From Planctomycetota bacterium (lineage in GTDB: Bacteria; Planctomycetota; UBA8742; UBA2392), in the NCBI GenBank assembly GCA_020638675.1, contig JACKID010000001.1, forward strand, positions 2,418,001 to 2,482,000: a stretch of 64,000 bases of DNA. The letters run 5' to 3'. Within the stretch, counting starts at the first letter, position 1, and each line of letters starts with the position of its first letter. Of the stretch, positions 26,217 to 35,492 are shown one piece after another. The notes below the pieces were generated by a model. It was not told the DNA's origin, made no database searches, and saw only the letters and a program-made list of their open reading frames with translations. The position numbers and the translations under genes are program-made.

Positions 26217-26660
26217 GTGATCCTGTAAGCCGGGTTTTGTTCCCCTTGCGGGGTGCAGTCATTCGTCTAGGCGGCGGGTTGCCCCGCAGCTCCAGCAGCC
26301 TACCCGGACCTCTCGCGTCACATTCGCAGCGGGACGAGCAGTCCCTTGGTCCCTATTTGGCCTTGCTCCGGAGGGGGTTTGGCGTGCCACACCTGTCTCC
26401 AGGCGCGCGGTGGGCTCTTACCCCACCTTTTCACCCTTACCTGCGCTCTTTCGAGCCGCGGCCGAACGCGCGAGTTTCGGGCCCTCGTCGCGCCCCGCTG
26501 CGCAAGGCAGGCGGTCTGTTCTCTGTGCCACTTTCCCTGGATGAGCTTTGAGACTCACCCGGTTGCCGTTAGCAACCCTCCTGCTCTTTGGAGCCCGGAC
26601 TTTCCTCCCGCATTGAGCAGGCCTTTCGACCAGCTCAAGACAGGCGACTGCCTGGACCAC
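26217..26660 (-). ncRNA. rnpB: RNase P RNA
   Basis: Reading the minus strand, the 5' P4 block GAGGAAAGTCCGGGCTCC (26607-26590) is exact. The family's 'GTAAGGGTGAAAAGGTG' with 'GGTAAGAGCCCACCG' follows, then AGACGAATGACTGC (26268-26255, the 3' P4 strand), and ACAAAACCCGGCTTA (26240-26226) near the 3' end. This RNA is the catalytic part of RNase P, which matures tRNA 5' ends. The exact ends are estimated to within about 10 bases. Confidence 0.95.
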
Positions 26661-26716
26661 GCAAGTAATCGTACGCGGGTTTCACAGGCTGTGTAGCCCC
26701 CGGCGGCAGCTGGGAG

Positions 26717-27406
26717 CTAAAGCTCGAAGTTGAAGCCCTGTTTCACCATGCGCTTGTAGGAAGGCTCGTCGAAGCGGTACAGGCGCGCCGCGCGGTGCGC
26801 GACGCCCTGCTGCATCTCGTCCGTCTCCTCGAGAATGCCCATGGCCAGTACCTTCTTGCGGAAGTTGCGCTTGTCGAGCTGGCGATCGAGGATCTTCTCG
26901 TACAGGCGCTGCAACTGCGTCAGCGTGAACTTGCGCGGCAGCAGCTCGAAGCCGATCGGCACGTAGCGCACCTTGCCGCGCAGGCGCTCGACGGCCGTCT
27001 TGAGAATCTCATCGTGGTCGAACGCGAGCGCCGGCAGCTTGTGCAGGTCAAACCAGGCGGCCGCGCTGGCGTCGGTCGCGGCCTGCACCTTGTGGTCGCG
27101 CAGGTTGCACAGCGCGTAGTAGGCAACACTGATAACGCGCTCGCGCGGGTCACGCTTGATGGCGCCGAAGGTGTACAACTGCTCCAGAAAGACGCGCTTC
27201 AGCCCGGTCTCTTCGTCAAGTTCGCGGCGGGCTGCCTCGTCGAGCGTTTCGTCCGGGCGAACGAATCCACCCGGCAGCGCCCAGCGGCCCTCGAACGGCG
27301 CGCCGGCGCGCTGGATCAGCATCACCTTCAGGTCCGCGTCATCGAGCCCGAAGACCACGCAATCCACGGCAACGGCAGGATGAGGGTGTTCGTATGTGTG
27401 GGCCAT
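26717..27406 (-). CDS. Nudix protein with C-terminal winged helix, NrtR-like
   Basis: A 229-residue protein. The N-terminal Nudix domain has the box G-G-F-V-R-P-D-E...REL-DEETG (about residues 46-67), with the catalytic REXXEE glutamates present. Residues about 155-229 form a winged-helix region ('[20 protein letters not shown]' then 'RNFRKKV'), which is the arrangement of NrtR regulators of NAD metabolism and of related ADP-ribose-type hydrolases. Since the Nudix box is intact, hydrolase activity is plausible as well as DNA binding. No NAD gene lies beside it. Confidence 0.85.
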   Translation of the reverse strand: MAHTYEHPHPAVAVDCVVFGLDDADLKVMLIQRAGAPFEGRWALPGGFVRPDETLDEAARRELDEETGLKRVFLEQLYTFGAIKRDPRERVISVAYYALCNLRDHKVQAATDASAAAWFDLHKLPALAFDHDEILKTAVERLRGKVRYVPIGFELLPRKFTLTQLQRLYEKILDRQLDKRNFRKKVLAMGILEETDEMQQGVAHRAARLYRFDEPSYKRMVKQGFNFEL

Positions 27407-27503
27407 GCCCGCATCTTAGTGTCGCACGCACACCATGGCAATGCCGGCCAAAGCAAAAGCCCGCCGTTTGCACGGCGGGCTCTGCCGGGTTCTCAGTGAC
27501 AGG

Positions 27504-29141
27504 CTAGCGCGGGTCGACGTACAGCCTGACGTCGTCTTCCTTCAACGTGTCAAAGCGCAGGTCGCTGCGTGCGCGACGGTACCATTCATCGCCGAGCAGG
27601 TTGCTGCCGAGGATCACGACGTCCGTGCCCGGCTGGACCTTGTCGACAACACGCACGCCCGCTTCCTTCAGCAACTCGGTGAGACGCTCCTTGCTGTAGG
27701 CTTCGTTGGGCGGCTCGTAGGTGCCGTGCAGCGCGACGGTCAGGAACTTGCCGTTGTGCCACAGCGCGCTGACGATCTGGTCGCCCTTGCGAACCGGGTC
27801 GGCATCGTTCGTCAGGCTCAGCACGGTGCAGAGGCTGTAGTGCGCGGAAAGCATGCGCACGATCTCGACGACGCCGACAAACTCGTCCTTTTCGAAGCCG
27901 TGCAGGCGCCACACTTCGAAGCGCTGGCCGATGCGCACGCCGTCGCTGTATCCCAGGTTGATGTGGGTGACGCCGCGGGCGTAGTCGCTGTAGCTGATCT
28001 CGCCGTCCGGGTCGCTCTTGTCGAGCTTGACGGGGATCTTCAGGCGCGGAAGGTTGCGGATCAGGTCTTCGTACTTGCCCGCGTCGCCCTCGTGCGTGAG
28101 CTTCTCGCTCTCGAACTTGCGCTGCAGGTCTTCGATGCGTCCGTCGTTGGCCACGGCCATGAGCTGCAGGCGGGTTTCCTTCGCGTCGGTTTCGGTAATC
28201 GCTGTTTCGGCAACTTCGCCGGCGTCGCGCAGCTTCTCTGCGCTGTCTTCCTTGCGGCGAGTGACGGCAGCCGAGAGCTTGTCGAGCGCGGCGTCCGTGT
28301 CCTTCTGGCTCGCCTTTTCGCCCGCAAAGCCGACGGAGATCCGCTGCGTTCGCCCGGCCGAATCGACGTACTCAACCTCACCGGCCACGTCCGCGTAAAG
28401 CAGGTTGTACTGGTGCAGGTTGGCGCTCACGAGGTCGCGGATCAGCTGTGTCTGCTTGCGGAAGACCAGCTCGAGCGTGATCTTCGTGGGTTCCTGCATC
28501 ACCTTGTCGACAGGCGGCTTGTTGGTGCCGTGGTCGGCGAGGGCGGCTTCGAGCGCGGCTTCCGGCGGCATCAGGCTGTCGGTGTCGAGCTCACGGGTAA
28601 GGTCGCCGCCGGCAACGGCAACGCTCGCGCCGCCGATGTCGATGGTCTTCACCGTGTAGTACTGGTAGCCCTTCAGGTAGACGTAGCGCTGCAGCTTGCG
28701 CTCAAAGGTGTTGAGCCAGTCGCGTGCGGCCGCGTACTCGTGAACGTAGCCGCCCTCTTCGCCCGCGCCGTAGAAGCGGCTCTCGGCGTCAAGGTAGGCG
28801 TTCAGCAGCGGGCTGCGCTTTTCCGCCGGGGCGGTGCGTTCGTTCTCGCCTGAGAAAACATTCGGGCGGGTGATGGAGCCCTTGACCGCGTCGATATTGC
28901 CCAGAGGGTCGCCCATCTGGAAGCCGGTCACGGCCGCGACGGACTTCATGTGAGACAGCACCGGGTCAAACGTCTTGTGGTCTTCCTCGACCTGTGAGAC
29001 CAGGCGTGTGCCTTCCGCCCGATAGCTCTGGACCTCCTGGGCGTAGTACGCCCACAGGACGGTCGCAATCAGCACGAAGGGCGTAAGGATCGCCGAGATG
29101 ATCCAGTACCAGCTAGCTACCCTGTTATCGTTCGTTGCCAT
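27504..29141 (-). CDS. Membrane-anchored coiled-coil protein with FlgT-like and BRCT-like C-terminal regions
   Basis: A 545-residue protein. One N-terminal membrane helix (about 12-32) has a short cytoplasmic tail, then a long helical region with coiled-coil character (about 35-340). Residues about 375-460 carry a beta-rich stretch 'THINLGYSDGVRIGQRFEVW' resembling the C-terminal domain of FlgT. The last 80 residues ('LTELLKEAGVRVVDKVQPGT' then 'DVVILGSN') resemble a BRCT-type fold. The same architecture occurs in the gene just upstream (29175-30590), with weak sequence similarity. I cannot assign a function; an envelope structural role is plausible. Confidence 0.75.
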   Translation of the reverse strand: MATNDNRVASWYWIISAILTPFVLIATVLWAYYAQEVQSYRAEGTRLVSQVEEDHKTFDPVLSHMKSVAAVTGFQMGDPLGNIDAVKGSITRPNVFSGENERTAPAEKRSPLLNAYLDAESRFYGAGEEGGYVHEYAAARDWLNTFERKLQRYVYLKGYQYYTVKTIDIGGASVAVAGGDLTRELDTDSLMPPEAALEAALADHGTNKPPVDKVMQEPTKITLELVFRKQTQLIRDLVSANLHQYNLLYADVAGEVEYVDSAGRTQRISVGFAGEKASQKDTDAALDKLSAAVTRRKEDSAEKLRDAGEVAETAITETDAKETRLQLMAVANDGRIEDLQRKFESEKLTHEGDAGKYEDLIRNLPRLKIPVKLDKSDPDGEISYSDYARGVTHINLGYSDGVRIGQRFEVWRLHGFEKDEFVGVVEIVRMLSAHYSLCTVLSLTNDADPVRKGDQIVSALWHNGKFLTVALHGTYEPPNEAYSKERLTELLKEAGVRVVDKVQPGTDVVILGSNLLGDEWYRRARSDLRFDTLKEDDVRLYVDPR

Positions 29142-29174
29142 GACGTTTCCTCGCTCTGTTTCCTGTGGGTTTGC

Positions 29175-30590
29175 CTAGCGCTTCTGGTCTGGCCCTGCCA
29201 TGCCCAGGAAATAGAGCACTTCCGACTCGGGGTACTTTTCATAGTTCAGGCGACGCTCTTCGGCCTTGATGAACTCGGGATCCTGGTCCCAGTTCCCGCC
29301 GATGATCACGGCGTCCGTGGTCGCGTCGATGTGTGACTGCACGCGGTAGCCGACGCTGCGCAGCAGGTCGGTAAGCTGCTGGCGAGTCAGCGTGGTGAAG
29401 TTGCCGCCGAACTCGCCAACCAGCGCCCAACTGTAGTACTGGCGCTTGCTGAAGTTCGGGTTCTTGATGATGTCGCCGGCTTCCGGGTAGACGTTCGGGT
29501 CATCGAGCGCATCCACGCGGCAGCGGGCGATGTTGCCGCGCAGCACTTCCTGCACGCGAATCTCGCCGATCTGGACGTCGCTGCTGCGGCTGGCGTCGGC
29601 GCGCAGCACCTGGAAGGTCTGGTTCTTGCGCACGTCGTTCTTCTGGCCGATGTTGATCCAGACGTAGCCCGACTTGTTGTCGACCAGGAAGATCGCGCCG
29701 TCCGGGTCGCGGCTGTCGTCGATGCGGCGCTTGTCGGCCTGTATGCGGTAGGCTTCCATGGCCTCGCGCGCCTGCTTGCGGGCGACGGCGGCTTCACGGG
29801 CCGCTGCGAACGCCGCTTCACGGGCGTCGCGCACCGACTGCGAATCGAGCTTGAGGTAGGTCTCGCTTTCCTTCTTCATCGCGTCGGCCAGGCGCTGCTC
29901 GGAGCCTGCAACGCTTTCCTGCGCGGTCTTCAGCTCGGCGTTGGCGGATTCGATCGCGCTGCGGACGTTGCTGTACTTGTTGTCCGCCTGCGTGTTCTTC
30001 TCGTTCATCGCCTTGGTTTTTTCGGACTTCTGCAGGTCGCGCTGCTCCCGCACGCGCGGGATGTACTTGCCGACCAGGTTGTTCACCACTTCGTCCTGGC
30101 GCCCGAGCGCCGCCTGGATCGTGGGCGTGTCCTGCTTCTGGTAGATCTGGTTGGCGTTGCGGCGAGTGTTCTCAACCTGCTTGATCGGGACCTGCTTCTC
30201 CGTCCACTGCTTGGTTTCCTTGTCGTAGATGCGCACAGGAATCGTTGCGCCCTTGGTGCCGGAAAGCGGCTGGTCCGTCGCGTCGATCACGTAGTAGTCG
30301 GCAACGACCTGCGCGCCCTCCTCGAGCAGCGCCTCGATCGCCGCCGGAGAACTGACGGCCGCGTCGCCCTTGAAGCCGATGTACATGCAGACCTCGGCAT
30401 AGCGGGCCCGCACGGAATCGATTTCGGCCTGCTGGCGTGCCGGGATTTCTCGCAAGGCCGAAAGGTACTGCTTTTCCTTCTGGGCCTTGTCGTAGGTGAG
30501 GAATGCGAGGGTTCCCATTCCGAGCAGGAATACGATCATCACGATCATCACGATCAGATCGACCATCCCGCGGCGAGACATTCTCGACAT
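29175..30590 (-). CDS. Membrane-anchored coiled-coil protein, paralogue-like partner of the 27504-29141 gene
   Basis: A 471-residue protein starting MSRMSRRGMVDLIVMIVMIV, with one membrane helix at about 10-32. A helical region with Ala/Glu/Lys-rich coiled coil (about 170-290) follows. The FlgT-like part is 'GYVWINIGQKNDVRKNQTFQ' and the C-terminal BRCT-like part is 'LTDLLRSVGYRVQSHIDATT' then 'DAVIIGGN'. The 27504-29141 gene follows after 33 bases, so the two form one operon. Two proteins sharing one topology and domain order suggest a heteromeric envelope assembly; this is inference. Confidence 0.75.
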   Translation of the reverse strand: MSRMSRRGMVDLIVMIVMIVFLLGMGTLAFLTYDKAQKEKQYLSALREIPARQQAEIDSVRARYAEVCMYIGFKGDAAVSSPAAIEALLEEGAQVVADYYVIDATDQPLSGTKGATIPVRIYDKETKQWTEKQVPIKQVENTRRNANQIYQKQDTPTIQAALGRQDEVVNNLVGKYIPRVREQRDLQKSEKTKAMNEKNTQADNKYSNVRSAIESANAELKTAQESVAGSEQRLADAMKKESETYLKLDSQSVRDAREAAFAAAREAAVARKQAREAMEAYRIQADKRRIDDSRDPDGAIFLVDNKSGYVWINIGQKNDVRKNQTFQVLRADASRSSDVQIGEIRVQEVLRGNIARCRVDALDDPNVYPEAGDIIKNPNFSKRQYYSWALVGEFGGNFTTLTRQQLTDLLRSVGYRVQSHIDATTDAVIIGGNWDQDPEFIKAEERRLNYEKYPESEVLYFLGMAGPDQKR

Positions 30591-30891
30591 CGAACACTCC
30601 GCTTACTGACGCACGACGCCTCCACGGATCATTCCGCGGAACGGCGGCGCAACAGTATCAAGCAGGGGGGTATAAGCGTCCTGAGCATAAGGAAGCGGCC
30701 GAAAGGGGGCAATAATCCGGTAACAAAAACCTTGACACCCTTGTGTCACCGAAAGCATGCTCACAAACGCAAGCGCAGCCCGCATTTGCCCTTATTTCCG
30801 GTTTGAATTCCTGCTAAATACTGAAGCGTCGCTCGCGGCGGCACAGTGCCCAAAGTCGCGGCCCATTTTCACCCCCACCTGACTACTCCGC
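30591..30891. promoter_or_regulatory. Divergent intergenic region with TGACAC-cctt-GTGTCA palindrome
   Basis: About 300 bases separate the minus-strand coiled-coil operon from polA. A TTGACA at 30732-30737 overlaps the perfect inverted repeat TGACAC / GTGTCA (30733-30748), a candidate operator. No convincing -10 is spaced from it. Nothing else in the stretch looks coding. Confidence 0.35.
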
Positions 30892-33705
30892 TTGGCTGAA
30901 TCTCTCTACATCATCGACGGTCACAGCCACATTTTCCGGGCGTACTACAGCCCGGCCGCGCGCCGTCGCACGGTGCGAGGCAAGCCCGTCGGCGCCATCT
31001 ACATCTTCACGCGGATGCTTCAGAAGCTGATCAAGGACTTCAAGCCGGACTACCTGGTCTGCGTGCTCGACCCCCACGGCGATACCTTCCGCAACGAAAT
31101 CTACGACCAGTACAAGGCCAACCGCGAGGCCATGCCCGAGGATCTGCGCGACCAGATCCCGATCGTCCGCCAGATGGTCGAGGCTTTCGACATCCCGATC
31201 CTGGTCGAGGACGGCTTCGAGGCCGACGACGTCATCGCCACGCTCGCCCGCATCGGCGAGAAGGCCGGGCTGGAAGTGCGCCTCGTAAGCAAGGACAAGG
31301 ACCTGAAGCAGCTGCTGTCCGACCACGTGCGGATGATCAACCACGACGACGGCAGCGAGTATGGCCCCGAGGAGCTCGAGAAAGAGCTGGGCGTCACCCC
31401 CGAGCAGTTCATCGACATACAGGCGCTCGCCGGCGACAGCGTGGACAACATCCCCGGCGCCAAGGGCATCGGCATCAAGACAGCCGCCGAGCTGATCAAG
31501 CAATACGGCACGCTGGAGGAAATCCTCAAGCACGCCGAGGACATCAAGCAGCCCAAGCGGCGCGAGAACCTGATCGCGTTCCGCAAGGACGCCGAGTTGA
31601 GCAAGAAGTTAGTCCTGATCCGGACCGACGTCCCAAAGGTCAAGCTCGACAAGAAGGCCGCCAAATACCACCTGCCCGAGAAGGACAAGCTGCTGCCCCT
31701 GCTCAGTGAGCTGAATTTCAAGAGCGTCGCGCAGGACTTCGGCTGGGGCGACGAAATGGCCGCCACCACGGAAACAACGAGCCCCGGCGGAAACGCCGGG
31801 GACAGCGGCAAAGCCGCTGAATCGAAAAAGGCGGGGCCCGCGAAGAAATCCAGACCGGGCAGCCAAGGCTCCCTGTTCGGCGACGTGCCGGAGCCCGAAG
31901 TACCCAAGATCGAAAAATCGCTGATCAACGCCGACGCCGACTACACGCTGGTCAACGACAGCAGGGCCTTCGACGCCTTCCGCAAGGCCACCAGCAAAGC
32001 CACGCGCATGGCAATCCACTGCGCGGCCGAGAACTACACCGACTGCGCCGGCATCGCCATCGCGACCGAGCCGGGCAAGGCCTGGTACCTGCCGCTGAAC
32101 AGCGAAACGCTCGATCGCGGCAACGTACTTGATGCGCTTGAGGTGAAGTTCGACGACCCCAAGGTCGGGCTCATTGGGCACGACTTGAAACACGACTTGC
32201 GCGTGCTGCTGAACGAGGGCTATCGCTTCCGCGGCATCGAAAGCGACACCAAGCTCGTGGCCTTCCTGCTGGACGGCTCACGCGAAGACGCCAAGCTTGC
32301 GAGTCTCTGCCGCGAGTACCTGGGGCTCGACACAATCAACTGGGACAAGCTGTTCGGCGAAAAGAAGTCACGCGTCAGCCTCATGGACGCCGAGCCCGAG
32401 CGCGTCATGCAGTACGCCGCGCAATTCGCGGACTATGCCCTGCGCGTAAACGACGCACTGATGCCCCAGCTAAAGAAGATCGAGCTGGAAGGGCTGGCGC
32501 GCGAGCTGGAGTTCCCGCTGATCGAAGTGCTCGGCGAAATGGAGCACAAGGGGATTCGCATCGACAAGCCGTACCTCGCCAAGCTCGCCAAGGAGATGGG
32601 CAAGGACATCGACCGGCTCGAGAAGGAATGCCACAAACTGGCCGGGCGCGAGTTCAGCATCGGCTCGCCCAAGCAGCTCGGCGAGGTTCTGTTCGATGAG
32701 TTGAAGCTGCCGGTGCAGGGCAAGACCGCCAAGGGCACCGGGCGCAGCACGGACCAAAGCACGCTGGAAGCGCTCGCGCCGTTGCACGAGTTGCCGGCGA
32801 AGGTTCTCGAATGGCGGCATCTGTCGAAGCTCAAGTCCACCTACGTGGACCAACTACCGGAGTTGGCCGACAAGGAAGATCGCGTCCACACGACCTACCG
32901 CCAGACGGTCGCCACAGGTCGGTTGAGCAGCAAGGACCCGAACCTCCAGAACATCCCGGTGCGCACAGACGACGGCAAGAAGATCCGCCGCGCCTTCATC
33001 GCGCAGGACGGCATGAAGCTGATCAGCGCCGACTACAGCCAGGTCGAATTGCGCATTCTCGCGCATATCGCCGACGAAAAGCACATGATTGCCGCCTTCA
33101 AGGACGGCGTGGACATTCACAAAGCGACGGCCGCGGGCATTTTTGGCATCAAGCCCGAGGAAGTGGATACCCACCAGCGCAACGTCGCCAAGACAGTGAA
33201 TTACGCGGTGCTGTACGGGCAGAGCGCCTTCGGCCTGTCGCAGGGCCTGGGCATCTCGCGCGCCGAGGCCAAGGAGTTCATCGACAACTACTTCAACTCG
33301 CACCCGAAGGTCGCGAAGTTGAACGACCAGGTGCTTGAGGAGTGCCGCAAGCAGGGCTACGTGAAAACGCTGTCAGGCCGCAAACGCTATCTGCCTGAGA
33401 TCGGCAGCCGCAACGTAATGGTCCGCAAGCAGGCCGAACGCCAGGCGTTTAACACAGTGCTGCAAGGCACGGCCGCCGACTTGATCAAGTACGCCATGCT
33501 CCATGCGCACGAGCAGATCGAGAAGAAGAAGCTGCCCTACCGGATGCTGCTGCAGGTGCACGACGAACTGGTATTCGAAGCGCCGGCCAAGGAAGCAGCA
33601 GCCTGCGCCGAGTTCGCCAAGGACGTCATGAGCAAAGCCATGAAGCTGAAGGTGCCGCTCGATGTTGACGCCGGCAGCGGCGACAACTGGCTGGAGGCAA
33701 AATGA
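30892..33705 (+). CDS. polA: DNA polymerase I
   Basis: A 937-residue Pol I starting at TTG 30892, the only start giving the conserved 'LYIIDGHSHIFRAYYS' 5'-nuclease N-terminus. Domains are the 5'-3' exonuclease (1-285), a low-complexity linker (about 290-340), a 3'-5' exonuclease-fold domain (340-540) and the polymerase (540-937). Polymerase motifs are intact: DYSQVELR (Asp 714), the 'RNVAKTVNYAVLYGQ' finger helix and VHDE (Asp 891). The proofreading site is degraded: MAIHCAAEN (about 373) stands where DxE is expected, and YAAQF (about 507) lacks the Asp of YxxxD. The linker contains QGSLF (325-329), close to a beta-clamp-binding motif. It serves gap filling and repair. Confidence 0.95.
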   Translation: MAESLYIIDGHSHIFRAYYSPAARRRTVRGKPVGAIYIFTRMLQKLIKDFKPDYLVCVLDPHGDTFRNEIYDQYKANREAMPEDLRDQIPIVRQMVEAFDIPILVEDGFEADDVIATLARIGEKAGLEVRLVSKDKDLKQLLSDHVRMINHDDGSEYGPEELEKELGVTPEQFIDIQALAGDSVDNIPGAKGIGIKTAAELIKQYGTLEEILKHAEDIKQPKRRENLIAFRKDAELSKKLVLIRTDVPKVKLDKKAAKYHLPEKDKLLPLLSELNFKSVAQDFGWGDEMAATTETTSPGGNAGDSGKAAESKKAGPAKKSRPGSQGSLFGDVPEPEVPKIEKSLINADADYTLVNDSRAFDAFRKATSKATRMAIHCAAENYTDCAGIAIATEPGKAWYLPLNSETLDRGNVLDALEVKFDDPKVGLIGHDLKHDLRVLLNEGYRFRGIESDTKLVAFLLDGSREDAKLASLCREYLGLDTINWDKLFGEKKSRVSLMDAEPERVMQYAAQFADYALRVNDALMPQLKKIELEGLARELEFPLIEVLGEMEHKGIRIDKPYLAKLAKEMGKDIDRLEKECHKLAGREFSIGSPKQLGEVLFDELKLPVQGKTAKGTGRSTDQSTLEALAPLHELPAKVLEWRHLSKLKSTYVDQLPELADKEDRVHTTYRQTVATGRLSSKDPNLQNIPVRTDDGKKIRRAFIAQDGMKLISADYSQVELRILAHIADEKHMIAAFKDGVDIHKATAAGIFGIKPEEVDTHQRNVAKTVNYAVLYGQSAFGLSQGLGISRAEAKEFIDNYFNSHPKVAKLNDQVLEECRKQGYVKTLSGRKRYLPEIGSRNVMVRKQAERQAFNTVLQGTAADLIKYAMLHAHEQIEKKKLPYRMLLQVHDELVFEAPAKEAAACAEFAKDVMSKAMKLKVPLDVDAGSGDNWLEAK

Positions 33706-34118
33706 CGCGCCAGCGGTCAAAGGCAAACGGCCGGCGGTCAAGACCAGAGCCCAGCCCGCAAGGGCTGGGGAATGCCGCCCGCAGAACGTTCCCAAACCAC
33801 AACCCCCACCAGACACCAGCAACCACCAACCAAAGGCGCGAAGCGCCGAAACAACCGTCAGCCCCCGGCGCAAGCCGGATGTCCAACGACGCCCCCGAAC
33901 AGTCACAAGCAATCGCCATTCAGAGGCGCGAAGCGCCGTCACAATTGTTAGCCCCCGGCGTAAGCCAGGGGTCCATCGACGCCCCGCAAAGCGTGCCGCG
34001 GAGCGGCGGCACAATCCGTGCGGGTTCTGTGTCGGCGCTCCGCGCCTTGGAGGTTGTCTCGCGATCCAACCACCAGCTTACGCTGGGGGCTAACCGTGCT
34101 TGCCTGCTCCGCAGGCCG
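33706..34118. repeat. Repeat-filled gap between polA and the next gene
   Basis: Two direct copies of a 64-base element (33832-33895 and 33922-33985, 90 bases apart) share GGCGCGAAGCGCCG and AGCCCCCGGCG.AAGCC. An inverted copy lies at about 34032-34094 (GGCGCTCCGCGCC ... TTACGCTGGGGGCTAAC). The frame is open on the plus strand from an ATG overlapping the polA stop, but the encoded stretch is low-complexity and looks like read-through of repeats. Confidence 0.65.
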
Positions 34119-35390
34119 ATGCTCTTGGCAGCTTTGTGCCTGTGTGCAGGCCTCGTGGTCGCGTGCAGCAACAGCAAGCCCGTGAACGAGCCAGATGACG
34201 AGCCCAAATGCGGCGAAGTCAAGGAACACCGCGACCAATGGCGCCCGCGCGAGGCGCAGTCGGACTTCCTCGACATAGGCAAGCAGGCCGGAATCGAATG
34301 GCTGTCCTTCTACCCCCAAGACCAGCTCGACTACCCCGAGTATTTCGAAGGCCTCGACCGCGACCAGAAGCGCCGCCTAAGGCTCGCCCCCAAGGGATCC
34401 GACGAGCAAGTCCTGCTTCAGTTTGAGCTGCCCGAAGGCAGCAAGCTCTGGCCTGTGGACTGGTACGGCACAGAGTTAATGGCGATCGACCTTCCGACAA
34501 ATCCCGGAATCAGCGTGGCAGTGGCCAAGGTTCCCGAGGGCAATGCTTCTCGGCTTGAAGCGTTGGCTGAGGCAAGGGTGAAGAACCCAATCAAAGGGGA
34601 ATTCGACGACGGCAGCGGGGGGGCACGAACGACAAAGATAAGCGAAGGCGTGATCACACTACAGACGCCTTCGGGGCAGTACGGAAGTGAGCGCGAAGCG
34701 TATGGAGAACGCACCATAGTCGGCAGAACCGGTAGTTGGCGCATGTATGTCGAGTGTCTTGAGGGGGCTGATCGGGGGAAGGCGGTCAGAACAGTACTCA
34801 ACTCCATTTCCATCAAGCGCGAGCTTGCACTGGAAGGCTCTCCAAAGCATAAATGCAGCAGCTCGCTCGAAGAGCAGCTTGGCGGGACCCTGCGGTTTCG
34901 CGACGGCACCCTTCAGCTTCCAATCGAAAATGGCCGGCTCGTCCGCAAGATCGGCGCGGACACAACCATTCAGATTGATGGGCAAGGCGCCAAACCGTGG
35001 ATCCTGATCCGAAGGCTTAAAGAATCCAAAGCCGACGGGGACATACGCGCGCGCCTCAGGCGCGACACCACCTTCCTCAGACGCACGAAGGTGCCCAGCG
35101 CGAAGTTCTCCGCAGGCTATACCCCGCAGGACGCCAAACTACCGCTGGTGGTCTTCGACTACGGCGACAGCAGCGCGGAAAACCAGCTTGTAGGCGTGCT
35201 CAAGGCCGGCGACGAGCTGCTGACATTTGAAGTCGTCACACAGGGCGTAAGCGACGGCGATGCGAGACGCGCAGCCAGGGCGGCGGCACTCAAGTTGCTG
35301 GCAGGCGCCACGGCCGAGCCCGCCACGGAAGCACCCGAGTTCGAGCCGTTGATCGGCTGGAACGTCGGCACAATGGGAAGCAATGATTAG
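34119..35390 (+). CDS. Lipoprotein of unknown function
   Basis: From ATG 34119 the 423-residue product begins with a hydrophobic stretch ending VVAC, a lipobox. The frame stays open to ATG 33702, which overlaps the polA stop (ATGA) and has GGAGG four bases upstream, so a longer product of 562 residues with a repeat-derived N-terminus is possible; in that case the Cys would not be an N-terminal lipobox. The body is charged and beta-rich with no recognised domain. A terminal segment 'DARRAARAAALKLLAG' is helical. Confidence 0.7.
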   Translation: MLLAALCLCAGLVVACSNSKPVNEPDDEPKCGEVKEHRDQWRPREAQSDFLDIGKQAGIEWLSFYPQDQLDYPEYFEGLDRDQKRRLRLAPKGSDEQVLLQFELPEGSKLWPVDWYGTELMAIDLPTNPGISVAVAKVPEGNASRLEALAEARVKNPIKGEFDDGSGGARTTKISEGVITLQTPSGQYGSEREAYGERTIVGRTGSWRMYVECLEGADRGKAVRTVLNSISIKRELALEGSPKHKCSSSLEEQLGGTLRFRDGTLQLPIENGRLVRKIGADTTIQIDGQGAKPWILIRRLKESKADGDIRARLRRDTTFLRRTKVPSAKFSAGYTPQDAKLPLVVFDYGDSSAENQLVGVLKAGDELLTFEVVTQGVSDGDARRAARAAALKLLAGATAEPATEAPEFEPLIGWNVGTMGSND

Positions 35391-35399
35391 GCACTGCCC

Positions 35400-35490
35400 A
35401 ACTGCAGTCTCGCACAGAGACCACAGAGCACACGGAGGCCACAACGGCCTTGCTCTGCGAACTCTGTGCTCTCTGCGCGAGGCCGCAGTT
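35400..35490. repeat. Dispersed palindromic repeat (AACTGCAGTCTCGC family)
   Basis: The left arm begins AACTGCAGTCTCGCACAGAG and the right arm ends CTCTGCGCGAGGCCGCAGTT. It is the closest relative of 11255-11349. It finishes two bases before the coaE start codon. Confidence 0.75.
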
Positions 35491-35492
35491 CG

